From assembly GCF_963678635.1 (NCBI RefSeq), contig NC_087066.1, forward strand, positions 56,810,312 through 56,874,311: DNA of 64,000 nucleotides, given 5' to 3'. A model generated the notes under the pieces. That model was given only the letters and a program-made list of their open reading frames with translations. It was not told the origin of the DNA and did not search any database. This document shows positions 19,779 through 30,384 of the stretch, piece by piece. Source of the DNA: Symsagittifera roscoffensis (taxonomy: Eukaryota; Xenacoelomorpha; Acoela; Convolutidae). Position numbers and translations under genes: made by a program. Within the stretch, counting starts at the first letter, position 1; every line of letters begins with the position of its first letter.

Positions 19779-22668
19779 TTATAAGTTCATAATTTTTCCC
19801 GGTGGGTTGCAGTTTCCACACCAGCAAAGAATTCTCCACATACACAAGTTGTTTTCTGCAAAATTTCTGTTGAAGAATTTCCAAAACGTGTTTGTTATAG
19901 ATATTTTCAGGCTGTCATAATCTTGATTTTCGAAGTCCACAATTTGGCTAAAGTAGTTGTATAGCGTAATAGAACGTATATAATAATTTTCATTTGACTT
20001 TTTCAGTCTTGTTGCATGAACAGCAATCTCACCACGTGTTGCTTGTCTCGTTCGTGATTCGTTTTTATGAATAATTGTATTCAAATCAATGTCATGTTTA
20101 TTTTTTAGTAGTGAAACTAAGTACAATATGTCGTGTAATTCAAAGTACATTGAGAGTGGAAGGAGCTTTAAAAATTTCAGTCTTTCAGTATAACTCATTT
20201 TGAAGTTATTTGTAATCCAAGATGTCGCTCGTTTTTGTACTCTTTCTAGTTGTCTTAATTCTGCTTTGTTCGGATACCATGTTTGCGATGCATAGCTTAT
20301 GATTGGTACGATGTATCCGCAGTATAAGTTTAATTTTGACTTTAAAGATGTTTTTTTTCGAGATATTTCGTTTGATTTTGTAAAAAGCTCCCATTGCTTT
20401 TGATATGCGATTTTCAGCATTTACTGACCACGAAAGGTTGTGACACATTAAAATACCTAAGTCTTTTTGGGTCTTTGCGGTATCAACATTTGTATTAAAT
20501 AGTGTAACTTCCATTTTCCCTTTGAGGTTTAACAAATTACATTTATCTTCATTCAGCGGCATTTTATTTTCTTTGCACCATTTTTCAACATTTGCCGTGT
20601 CTTTTTGCAGATGAATTTCTTCAGTAGACAAGATCTTCATATCGTCACAATAGCCAAAACAATCTGAATTCTCAATGCATTTGGGAAAGTCGTTAATGAA
20701 TATGATAAAAAGTAGAGGGCCAAGAATTGAGCCCTGTGGTACACCGCTAGTTACTTCTTTCAGAGTTGATGAACTTTTATTGATTTTCACAAACTGCATT
20801 CTATCTGTTAGATAGTCTTGTATTATGTCTTGTATTTGAATGCTTAGACCTATGTTCCGTAGTTTGGCGACTAAGATACTATGAGGAACTTTATCAAAGG
20901 CTTTAGAAAAATCTAGATAAAGGACTGAGAGTGTTTGAACATTTTTGTCATCGTAGAGTTCATATACTTTGCTCAAAAATTGTACCATTTGTAGTACTGC
21001 TGACCTTTTTTGCCGGAAGCCGTATTGTGCGTTTTCCAGGAAAGGTTGAACTTTGGGGTATATATTATCAAAGATAATTTTTTCGAAGACCTTCGAGGCG
21101 GAGCATAAGAGGCTAATTGGGCGGTAGCACTCGACTGACGCCTTGTTCTTTTCTTTAAAAATTGGGGCCACTTGACTTGTTTTCCAGTAGGTCGGGAAGA
21201 GCCGCTTGTTAATGAATGTGCGGAAGAGAAGATAGAGCGATTTTGACAGAGTTTCAGAAAGATTTTTTAGGATTATATTACCTATACCATCAAAACCTGA
21301 CGCTTTATTTGTTAAAAGATTTTTGAGAATGTATTGGATTTTGGTTTCTTCAATGTGTATTTGTGTACAGATTTCTTCTGTAGGAGAACAGTTTGTATTT
21401 CGTGCGAGAGGGTTAGGAATTGATTCCTTTTGATATACACTGATGAAAAATTCGTTAAAAAATGTAGCTTTTTGGGTGTCATCTCTTGTGGATTTTTCCT
21501 TGTAGAACATTTTTTGGGGATATTTCCTGGAACTACTTATTTTGTTCAAGTATTTTTGCAGGTCACTGAATCGTCTACTGCTTGCTACTGTTTCTTCGTA
21601 AATTGCTTGATCTGCAGTCAATGCTATTTGAAGATTTTTTTCCAGTTTTTTGTGTTTTAGGATAATGCTTAAATTAGGTTTGTTTTGCCGATCGATACGC
21701 CGTTTTAAGGTTTGTACTCTTTTTAGCATGTGAGACGTACTTGGCTTCACCCATGGGGGGAGAGTTGATCTGTGTGATGTAACCTTGGGTACATTGTTCT
21801 TTATTTTGTCCCATAACCATGCATACCACTGACGAAGGAGCTCATTTACATTACTGTAACAATACGGTATGAAAGGTTTGTCTTTTATTTCTTGATTTAT
21901 TATCTTCCAATCGGCTCTGTTAAACGCCAGACTTTCATCTTTGTTTATTTCTTTGATACTGGCTTCCATGTTAATTGTTGCAGAGTAAGCATAATGATCT
22001 GAGCAAGAAACTTTGTCGATGCTGTATGCGTTTGTTGCTGAATGGTCCGTGTGCCAGTTGAGTATTACTCCAGGGTTGTTTGTTAATAAAACATCAAGCT
22101 GCTTTTTTTTGGAGTCGAATAATTGTTCATAGTCAAGTTCAATGAGCTTTTTTAACACTGCATTTTCATATTTGTCCTTTGAGTGCATCATTTTCCAATG
22201 AGTGTATTCAAAATTTATATCTCCCGTAATCGACACTGCGTTACAGTTGTGTTGTATTTGTAATTTTGTTAGGTTTTCGAACAAACTGATGAAGTTTTGT
22301 TGTTTCCATTGGTATTTACTGTTTTTCGGGGGATTATAAACACAGCAGAGTATTTGATGATGCCCAGTTTCACCTGTTAGTTTGGCCACTATGCATTCTT
22401 CATTTTCTATTTGAGCATCAATTTCTTCGTAATGCACATTTTCTTTTATCGCCATGAGTACGCCTCCGTGATTGGTTTTTAAAGTGGAGTTTTTTCTATC
22501 TTTGCGAATTATATTAAAACCAGCCAAATGCAGAGCTTTATCTGGTATTTCCTTTACCAGCCATGTCTCTGTGAGACATAGTATATCGTAGTCTGTTTGT
22601 AAAATGGCATTTGAAAGAGCTATTCTTCTGTTGATGTCTAAAATACTTCTGACATTTAGGCATAACAT
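19779..22668 (-). CDS. LINE ORF2: endonuclease-reverse transcriptase, one frameshift
   Basis: The ATG at 22668 opens an 820-codon frame. It contains the endonuclease motifs LCLTETWL (about residue 30), a THGG-equivalent NHGGVLMAI and CSDHYAY (about 225), then RT motifs YRPISLL, QYGFRQKRS, YLDFSKAFDKVPH, TSGVPQGSILGPLLF and the catalytic YCDDMKIL, where most relatives have FADD. At about 20350 an A8 run (plus-strand T8) moves the reading frame by one; the correct C-terminus continues in the frame 20420-19779 through a YASQTW segment, RVQKRA and the tail CMWRILCWCGNC. The product copies its own RNA at nicked target DNA. The single lesion could be a real mutation or an assembly error in a homopolymer. 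Confidence 0.88.
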
Positions 22669-22692
22669 TTTTAAATACTTGGCAGTAGGTAG

Positions 22693-23568
22693 TCAATTGC
22701 TTTCTTCGACTTTTTTCCAATTTCCACTTTCTTCGTCATATTGGTAAAGGACAAGGTCCCTTAGCCTTAGGTTTTTAGCTGATACTCCAGTTTCTATCAT
22801 TGTTCGTCTTTTCATAAGAAGTTTGTTCTCAATCAGAAATTCACTTGGGCTGAGCTCTTTTGACACAAAGACAGTTTTGTCGTAGTTTTTCAATTTTGCC
22901 AAGGACATTAGTATCAGTCGTTTTTGCCATTCATTTGAAACATTTACAACTATTGTGCGTGGCCTTTTTCCTTCTTCGTATTTTCCTAAACGTTTTAAAT
23001 CTGTGATTTTTGCTTCAACTGTTAAGAACGCAAACAGTTTGTTCACCTCTTCCAAGTCGTGTTCGTGTCTATCTCTTGAACTTTTTGAGCCCAGTTCAAG
23101 CAGTCCTCTTATCCGGATTCCGTTATAGCTTGATTCTGGTTTGTTTAAGGCAGGTTGCTTTGGCTCATTTCTGTTTTGTGGTTTTTTGCTTGTTTCATCT
23201 ATCTTTTGCTTAAGTGAATCTATCTCTTGTTTAAAAGTAGAGAATTGTTCGGCGATTTCATTTAGTTTTGTTTCAGCAATGGATGGACGGGTTTGCATCA
23301 AATCGTTGATCATCGACTCTTTCCTATTGTTTCCAACACAACAGTTACAGAGCAGGAGGACGTTCTGGCTGATCTCCGAAATTCCAAGGATGGCAGTTTC
23401 AGATATTCCAGTGCATGTTTTTGTCATGTGCATAACATCGCCACAGGCAATGCAATTAAAGATTTGACTTTTGTTTGTGATCGGCTTTTTGCATGTTTTA
23501 CAAGATTTCTCAGATGCTTGCGAGACGCTAGCATTTCTGCGTCTTTCTTCTGAGCCCATATTGCTCAA
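22693..23568 (-). CDS. LINE ORF1: PHD-like finger, coiled coil, RRM-like protein
   Basis: An intact 291-codon ORF. Residues about 22-80 hold a zinc finger with Cys pairs CKTC, CIAC, a His-Met pair and CNCC, of PHD-like spacing. A coiled coil spans about 95-135 (ISETKLNEIAEQF onwards). An RRM-like domain follows, with IRIRGLLE as first strand and RTIVVNVSNEW as a later strand, and a basic C-terminal region with LRLRDLVLY. It is the RNA-binding partner of ORF2. The stop is 24 bases before the ORF2 ATG, so ORF2 probably depends on reinitiation or a separate start. Confidence 0.85.
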   Translation of the reverse strand: MSNMGSEERRRNASVSQASEKSCKTCKKPITNKSQIFNCIACGDVMHMTKTCTGISETAILGISEISQNVLLLCNCCVGNNRKESMINDLMQTRPSIAETKLNEIAEQFSTFKQEIDSLKQKIDETSKKPQNRNEPKQPALNKPESSYNGIRIRGLLELGSKSSRDRHEHDLEEVNKLFAFLTVEAKITDLKRLGKYEEGKRPRTIVVNVSNEWQKRLILMSLAKLKNYDKTVFVSKELSPSEFLIENKLLMKRRTMIETGVSAKNLRLRDLVLYQYDEESGNWKKVEESN

Positions 23569-23584
23569 AAAAATCTTCTCAGAA

Positions 23585-23735
23585 CTGACACTCCAAGGTA
23601 TAAAACCTCAGGAGAAAACCAGACTAGAGAAGACTTATTGAGTTTTTTTGATTCCCTTGGACTGATACTCCAAGGTATAAAAACCTCAGGAGAGAATAGT
23701 CTCAAGAAAATCAGACTCACCAGAACTAGTGCGAT
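23585..23735. repeat. Two 77-bp direct repeats at LINE 5' end
   Basis: The segments starting at 23585 and 23662 share CTCCAAGGTATAAAA and CCTCAGGAGA and are otherwise similar over about 70 bases. They lie directly upstream of ORF1 on the minus strand and may be 5' UTR promoter monomers; the promoter role is inference. Confidence 0.65.
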
Positions 23736-24142
23736 GAGGATTGGGCTGCTTGTTTTTTCTTTGCTGCTGCTCTCTTTGATTTGGTGGGCCGTACTCTGGA
23801 TTTTGATCTTTGCTGAAGTACTAGTGAACGAAGGTTGTGACGTTTCGAAAGTACTTTGTTGAGCAACTTCAGCTCAAGAGACGGAGGGGGGTGTAGTTTA
23901 GAGAGGGCAACAACTGTATCAATGTCGTTTTGTTTTTGTTTAGGAAGAAGTCGTTTTATCGCGTCGATGATAAGAGGTTTCGTCTTCCGTAACTTTTCAA
24001 AAATGTGAGGGGTACCGTCTCGACGAATGTATATGATCGCAGCTATTTGATGCTGAAAATTCGTGATGATTTCAGTTAACTGCTCCGGGGAACACTTCGT
24101 ATTAAAGTTTTTGGGATGTTTTGTGATACTATTGTTTATCAC
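23726..24142 (-). CDS. Unrecognised 138-aa ORF upstream of LINE ORF1
   Basis: An open frame of 138 codons on the same strand as the LINE, ending within its 5' repeats. It is mixed hydrophobic/charged at residues 15-75 (segment TEIITNFQHQIAAIIYI) and strongly basic at 100-130 (repeated Arg/Lys/Ser, Ala-Ala-Lys-Lys-Lys), like a nuclear or nucleic-acid-binding tail. I recognise no domain. It may be an additional 5' ORF of the LINE or an unrelated remnant. An array of 14-bp repeats lies at its start. Confidence 0.35.
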   Translation of the reverse strand: MINNSITKHPKNFNTKCSPEQLTEIITNFQHQIAAIIYIRRDGTPHIFEKLRKTKPLIIDAIKRLLPKQKQNDIDTVVALSKLHPPPSLELKLLNKVLSKRHNLRSLVLQQRSKSRVRPTKSKRAAAKKKQAAQSSSH

Positions 24143-24182
24143 GTCGTGTTTATCACGTCGTGTTTATCACGTGTTTATCACT
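24122..24182. repeat. Short tandem repeat, 14-bp unit
   Basis: Three to four copies of TGTTTATCACGTCG, the last truncated. It overlaps the start of the 138-codon ORF on the minus strand. Confidence 0.85.
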
Positions 24183-25017
24183 GTCCTTTTTCGTTTGCGA
24201 GAAATTCGAATTAAATCAATTTAACTTTTTTCTTGTCACTTGTATGGCGCCATTTCAAACGTTTCAGCTTTTTTGTCCAATAGTAGATTTGAATAAGTGT
24301 TGGATGATTGCCTTTTTCCTGAAACTTTATCGCATAGCAAACTCCCATTTTTTAAGTTTTGATTCATAGGTTAACAGTCACCAAGTTTTGATATTTGAGT
24401 TTAAAATTTTGATTCATGCGTTAACAGTCACCAATTAGATTTGTAAACAGTTGATTGACTTTGTAATTAGATGGGGAAAGTCGCAGTAAAAATGAAATCA
24501 AGTTCCAACATCAGTTCTTGGAATTCACACATCAATTCATCGAATGAACAAACAGGTTTCAAATCTTCTTATATCATTTTTCATCGGCTGCTCTTTCAAG
24601 GCTTTTTTTCCACTTGCTCTTGTTTTATTTTCTAATCATGTTTTATATCAATTCGCTTGCACTGGCAGCCAACCCGAGTCGGAGTGCTCGGTTTATGATT
24701 CGATGTTGAAAGTCGAGCAAGTGCCGTTTTGTGACTGAAATTCCGCGGTCCAGAAGCAAACTCAGGTCGAGCACAAATCCGAAACATTCCCAATTTCGGT
24801 CGAGAGAGATGAAACAAACCTAATTTGCAAAAACTCAATTGCTGGCAATAATTTGTTGCATTTCAAATTAATCTGGAATGCTGACCTGTTCAGTCAAATT
24901 TACATTTCAATTCCTGTTGCTTATCTTCAATACTGACAAAACGTTCCGTTCTATCAAGTGCGTATAATACAAGCTCAAATCTCTCTAATGAATAATACTT
25001 CATTTGAACTTCCAATC

Positions 25018-25148
25018 TAAAAATTCAAATATATACAGGATACATCGTACAATTCTCTCCCCCCCCCCCTTCCAAGTTACTTAGAGCGATTCAGAAATTG
25101 ACTTAAGCAAAAGAAATTGATTCAAATGAGTAAAAAACACTCGATACC
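25018..25148. repeat. Direct repeat copy A (about 125 bp)
   Basis: Matches 26353-26477 almost base for base, apart from a few differences around the C run. It includes TACAATTCTCTCCCC and ends ACACTCGATAC. The two copies enclose about 1.2 kb. Confidence 0.85.
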
Positions 25149-26352
25149 AAATTATGATAAGTTAATTACGCTATCAACAGGATAAAAGAGCGCTACGATA
25201 GGTCCTTGTGGAAGAAATGGTACGGTGAATCCTTAATTTGTTTGAATTCTAATATGATTGGCTTCGAGTGCAAAAATTAGTTGTCATTATACTTAGAATT
25301 TTTGTTTAAGTATCTTTTTTCATTTAACTTTCTGAAAGTTTTCAAGATCGGTTAATAAAGTGGTTGTTTTTGGAACTCTAGTTTCTTATCTCAATTAAAC
25401 TTAGTTTTTAAAAGACAATAAGGAAAATGATTATAAGGATATATAACTAAATAATCAGGTGAGGCAATAAAAAATAAAAATCTAAAATTTTTCCCGAGGC
25501 CATAGGCTCGATCCACTGTTTTAGCCACCGTGCTATCTCCGCTAGGAAAGTCTTGCTAGAAACGTTTTCAGTGCTTTAGTGGAAGATCCTTTGCGTTTGC
25601 GCTTTCCTTTGAGTTTATGTTATGTTTATCTCAATCGGTTACCTGGTCTATGGGTAGCGAAAGCCATTAGAATGCAGGGCTTTTAACGGTTTGAATCCTT
25701 CCCAATCCAATCTCTTTCTAACAAAACATAACGAAGTAAATGTGTATTTCTAAATTTTCGTGGCCTAAAACTTTCTAAATTTTTCTTTAAAAAATAAATC
25801 ATAAAAAAATTTAAGGCTCTTTTTAGTGCTATAAATTCACCCATAAGTGATTAACTACACAAATCCCTTGAAACTAAATCAAGTAAAACTTGGTTTTAAT
25901 TATTAATATGCTTAAACCAAAAATAGTTATTAATGTGTACAATGGTGTGTTAGGGAACGTGTTTAGTTTAGTTCTAAGAAGCTTAAACCAACAAACATGA
26001 GTTTTCAAAAATTTTGTAATTGATAAAAAGTGTAATTGACAACAATCTGTAATTTTGTCAAGAACGCTGTTGTAGCGCTCCAACTCACTGAGTGACAGGT
26101 ACTGTTGGCACCGAAGTGCCAGAAAGGTCCAAGGCCGACAATGAACAGAACTCGCTGAATGACAAAATGGTAGGTAATGTTGGCACTGTATTGACAGACA
26201 AATCCAAGGCCATCATTGATTAGCAGTCGCTGAATGACAGGTACGCTTGCTGGATGAGAGTGGTTGAAACAATAAGTTAAAGAATCTTTGACCTTTTCAG
26301 GCATAATTTGGGTCTCAAGGTCCTCTGCAACATCGAGATTACATGCAAAATT

Positions 26353-26477
26353 TTGTCAAAATTCAAATATATGCAGGATCGTACAATTCTCTCCCCCCCC
26401 CCAAGTTACTTAGAGCGATTCAGAAATTGACTTAAGCAAAAGAAATTGATTCAAATGAGTAAAAAACACTCGATACT
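26353..26477. repeat. Direct repeat copy B (about 125 bp)
   Basis: Partner of 25018-25148 in the same orientation. The ends do not show the TG...CA of an LTR. Confidence 0.85.
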
Positions 26478-26849
26478 ACTTGATAGCCTGCTGAAATATT
26501 ACTTTCATTACACAAGTGAAGCTTTGTGTGATACTTCCAGATAAGTTTTTTCCGACCCAAGTCGCAAGTATTGGTGCTACTGTGGTGGTGGTATGTTTCA
26601 GCAGAAAGCTAATTTGGATTTTTAATAGCACGTGCTCTGATTTCTGATAAGTTGGTGCAACAACACAGTTGGTAAAACAGTTGCACTGTTTAAAAGCAGT
26701 TGTTGCATTTTGATTTGAGCAATTGACCTGAAGAAAGCTATAGCTTTCACGAAACAGTGCTTCAATTAAAACAGCCATCAGAAAGTTTCCAACTCAGACT
26801 TGATCGTAGCTTATAAAAATTATGGCTTTATGATTTCCATTTGTCCCAA

Positions 26850-29130
26850 TTTATCCAACCCAGCCATCCGTTAATTAAGTGATCAATTATTTTAGCGATC
26901 ATTCTATCCAACCAACTTATCATACAACCAGTCATCCATTCAATCAGCCATCAAATCAGTTATTCATTAATTGGTACATACATTTAGCAATCCTTCAACT
27001 CATCAATCTAGGCATCCGTAATTTCGTTTAACCATCCATCCAAGCCATTCTTTCATCAAGCGATCCATCAGGCCATCCATCCGTTCATATAGACATTCAT
27101 TCGGACATTCATCTAGCCATACATGCAAGCATCTATCCATTCGATCATCCATCCATGCATTAGGCTATCCAGCCATCAATCCAACAAGCATTTCATTCAT
27201 TAAATCATCTATCTAGCCATCATTTGTCTAGCCATTCATCCATTTAGCCATCCACCATCTACAGTCCATCCAACCACCAATCCAGCCAACCTTGCATCCA
27301 TCTAACCATCCATTTATTAAATTAGCCGTCCATCACACTCTCCATTTACCCTGCTATCCATCAATCCAAGAAGTCATCCAACCAGCTATCCGCTCATCAA
27401 GCCAATTCCTTGTCCAAGCATCTATCCGTTAAGCAATCATCTGTCCGTTAAGCCATCATCCGTCTAGCCATGGATCCAAACAACCATCCATTCGTTTAGC
27501 AGTCTATCGATCAACGAATCCAACCATCCATCTAACTTGCCATCCTTCAACCCATGGATTCATCCAACCAGCTATCCGTCCCGCAAATCAACTAGATATC
27601 ACTCAGATAACCCATCCTTATCCAATCATCTTTCTAACCAGCCATCTTATCAGCCCACCATCCATCTCGTAATATAGCGAGATGTAATATAGCCATCTTA
27701 TCAGCCCACCATCCACCCACCCATTCTAGAATTCGTTTAACCAGCCATTCATCCATAAGTTCGTTCATCTAGCGATCCAGTCGTCTATCCAATCTATCAT
27801 CCATCTAACCAGCCATTCATTCGATCATCTATCCAAGCAGCCGTCTCTGTGTTCAGCCATGACTTGAGCTATCCATCATTCCAACCAGCCATGGCTATCC
27901 ATTAGTTCATCTTTTCGGCTAGCCATGCATCGAAAGATCCTCCCATCCATAGATCCTAATCATCTCTATACTCCCACGCATCCACCCAACCGGCCATCCG
28001 TCTATTTTTCTTCCATGGATCTAGCCATTCAGCTGTTGATCCCGCCTCACATCCAGTCAAAAGCCAGACTTTATCGAAATAGCCCTCCGCCCATCTTGCC
28101 ATCGAGCTATCAACTCATTTTAGCCAGCTATCAATCAATCGGCAGTTCATCCACTCGTTCACTGAGTCATCCATCCAGCCAATCGATCTAGCCATCCATT
28201 CATTTATATATCCACCTTTCCCGCATCCATCAATCCATCCGTGCATCCTATTATTCATCTACGCAGTCATCCATCATAGATCTAGCCATCCATCCAAGAA
28301 GCCATCGATCAACCTGGCCATCCATTCCGTCCCGCTATCTACCAAACTGCCAGCCATCTATCTAGCTATCCAGCCAGCCATCAATCCATCTATCCATCCA
28401 CCCGTGCTGTTTTCAATTCAACTATCCATTCAACCCTTTATCCGTCATGCCATCCATACATACAGCCAGTCATCTTTCGGTTCATCCATCACTCCAAGCA
28501 TCCTTACAGCGAGCTATCTAGACAGCCATCCATGCGACCATCCTTCAGACCCGACTGGCGCAGGGTAGCAAGAAACAGGGTAAACGAGCTGCCACAGGGT
28601 ATGGATCCAAGAGAAGCGACCCTGAGAGGAAAAGATGCAAAGAACGAAGAAAGGTACCAGACGGAAACACCACCAAACTCAACCCACCGACAAGCTTGCA
28701 ACGGAGAACATCTACCACGCTCAGTAAACAGAACGCGCGCAGAAGAGACGTTTCTGTACAGACTGAGAGTAAACAGAGAAACATCACTCAAGGACGCCAA
28801 GTACAGATTCCGGCTATCACAGAATCCTATATGCGAGCACTGCGATGAGGAAGAACCAGAAACAACGGAACACTACCTACTGAAGTGCACAAATTAGGAC
28901 CGGGCCAGAAAACAGCACCTGGGAAGAAACCCAACCTTGACGCTTCTGCAGACCAACCCCATTAACATCATCTTATTCGCAACAAGCACTGGACATTTCA
29001 AGTCCCCCGATTATCAAGAGGGCTCCTAAACACACACACACACACCATCCAGTTATCCATCCATCTATCCTGCGTTAATTCCATACATTCATCCAGCAAT
29101 CTCTGCAACCAACTAACAATCCATCCATGC
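26850..29130. repeat. CATC/CCAT satellite, about 2.2 kb
   Basis: Degenerate tetranucleotide-based repeat (CCATCCATC with interspersed AGCCAT and CATCTA) over about 2.2 kb, interrupted at 28535-29046 by a LINE fragment. C and T dominate one strand, with very few GG dinucleotides. The short open frames inside it are not genes. Confidence 0.93.
28535..29046 (+). pseudogene. 5'-truncated LINE 3' end inside the satellite
   Basis: The 121-codon frame 28532-28897 shows the C-terminal end of a non-LTR element: a TFLYRLRVNR segment followed by CEHCDEEEPETTEHYLLKC, the C-x2-C-x8-H-x4-C finger seen after RNase H in Jockey/R1/I-like ORF2 proteins. A stop follows and the fragment ends in an (AC)n tract (29031-29045), after which the CATC repeat resumes. 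It is a typical 5'-truncated insertion. Confidence 0.78.
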
Positions 29131-29530
29131 AACTTTTTTTCTGTTATAGATAAAGCCATAGTTATATATTATTCAGATTTAGCTGCAGTAGGCATGCTTG
29201 ATAAATTATATGTATGTTTTCGTTTCTAGATAAAAAACTTGGGTTTTTGCGAACCAGTTCAAGTTTTCAAAAACAATTTGAATTTTAGCAAAGTTTCATC
29301 GCTTGATAGTTAGTAGCTAGTACCACTCAACGAAAGCTTAGAAGAAGCTCTCCATTTCCAAATGCCGCGTTTGAAGTTTTAACGCTGAATAGCTCATTGT
29401 TTTGAGCCGTGTAAAAAAGTTCGACTGCTAAAAGGCGCAGTCGCAATTTGGCTGCTCCTTTGCCTATTATTACTATTTACTTCTTATAAGAACCACGATG
29501 TTTTTTCGGTCCTGTAGATGTTCTTAAATA
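29131..29530. other. YRDC upstream region
   Basis: No gene seen. A T-rich tract ending CCTGTAG at 29511-29517 has the form of a 3' splice acceptor, 13 bases before the YRDC start codon. An out-of-frame ATG lies directly after it at 29518. Confidence 0.4.
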
Positions 29531-30166
29531 ATGATAGTTGACAAACTGACCAAAGCAGTTCTGTCAGACATTGTTAATGCATTACGCAGTGGAGGAGTGA
29601 TAGCAGTTCCGACAGATACGATATACGGAGTGGCGTGTCTCGCCCAGTCTGCAGAGGGAATCAGCAAAATCTATTCTATCAAATGCAGAGATAACTCGAA
29701 ACCGTTGGCCATTTTGGTGCCATCTGTGCAAAGTATTGAAAAAGTTGCAGTTGTAAATGACGATACAACGATGAGTATTCTGCGAAAATTGTTGCCTGGC
29801 CCTGTGACAGCTGTTTTAAGAAGGCAGACCAGTTTAAATCCTGGGTTGAACCCAGAGATTTCTTCTATCGGGGTCAGGGTGATAGATACAGATACTTTGA
29901 CTCAGTTAATGAGCGAGGTCGCCGAGCCCTTGGCTCTAACAAGTGCAAATGTCAGTGGGAAAAAGAGCTCTCTTTGCATCAGTGATTTCGAAGAAATTCA
30001 TTCCAAGATTGATTTCATCATAGACGGGGGGAACCTGGAAACTCCACGAGACGGAAGTACTGTTATAGACTTGACAATACCAGGAACATATCACATTGTC
30101 CGAAAAGGACAACAATTTGAAAACACGTTGTCAGTATTGCATGATTTCGGCCTTGAGAGTGCCTAG
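29531..30166 (+). CDS. YRDC: YrdC/Sua5-like threonylcarbamoyl-AMP synthase
   Basis: A 211-aa single-exon ORF. The family uses threonine, bicarbonate and ATP to make threonylcarbamoyl-AMP, which the KEOPS or mitochondrial Qri7-type partner transfers to A37 of ANN-decoding tRNAs. Visible motifs: PTDTIYGV at residues 27-34, IKCRDNSKPLAI (the K-x-R...K-P-L nucleotide/substrate motif) at about 55, LPGPVTAVL at about 92, and LTSANVSG near residue 140, the Ser-x-Asn signature. It lacks the N-terminal extension of vertebrate YRDC (about 279 aa), so no mitochondrial presequence is seen. The ATG at 29531 is chosen because homology begins within ten residues. It has no intron, unlike its neighbours. Confidence 0.9.
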   Translation: MIVDKLTKAVLSDIVNALRSGGVIAVPTDTIYGVACLAQSAEGISKIYSIKCRDNSKPLAILVPSVQSIEKVAVVNDDTTMSILRKLLPGPVTAVLRRQTSLNPGLNPEISSIGVRVIDTDTLTQLMSEVAEPLALTSANVSGKKSSLCISDFEEIHSKIDFIIDGGNLETPRDGSTVIDLTIPGTYHIVRKGQQFENTLSVLHDFGLESA

Positions 30167-30384
30167 ATTGTGGTTGTTTTTGTACATATTGTAGAAAATT
30201 TACTTTCTATCTGTGTGATCAGTGAGAGCTTAATAAGTGAGCGTTTGACCAGCCGAATTTTTTCTTCAACCAACGCATTGGCTTGGGCCGATTTCTGCAA
30301 GTGTTACCAAAAACATATTTGACATTGCGATTTGACCGGGAATTCAATTTTGTTGGCAAATGTTTGTTGAAATTGATCCATTGT

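Larger units (their letters stand above)
19714..23740 (-). mobile_element. Nearly intact CR1-like LINE
   Basis: Complete minus-strand element: duplicated 5' segment (23585-23735), intact ORF1 (23568-22693), a 24-base spacer, ORF2 (22668-19779) with one frameshift, a 40-base 3' UTR and a (CTA)n tail (plus strand TAG repeats, 19719-19740). The low number of lesions points to recent activity. 5' limits are uncertain; an extra basic ORF at 24142-23726 overlaps the 5' end. Confidence 0.85.
24183..26849. other. Non-coding; tRNA-like stretches and small duplications
   Basis: No convincing gene. Seen here: a 50-bp near-duplicate (24355-24435, GTTAACAGTCACCAA twice); C10 run at 25059-25068; a tRNA-like stretch on the plus strand at about 25645-25712 (GGTTTGAATCC as B box); a weaker one on the minus strand at about 25490-25560; and two diverged copies of a 70-bp unit at 26085-26240 (GTTGGCAC and TCCAAGGCC shared). 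Confidence 0.5.

Noticed and set aside
25018-26477. Solo LTR pair of a small retrotransposon
   Set aside because: The repeats lack TG...CA ends, and no primer-binding site or polypurine tract is visible.
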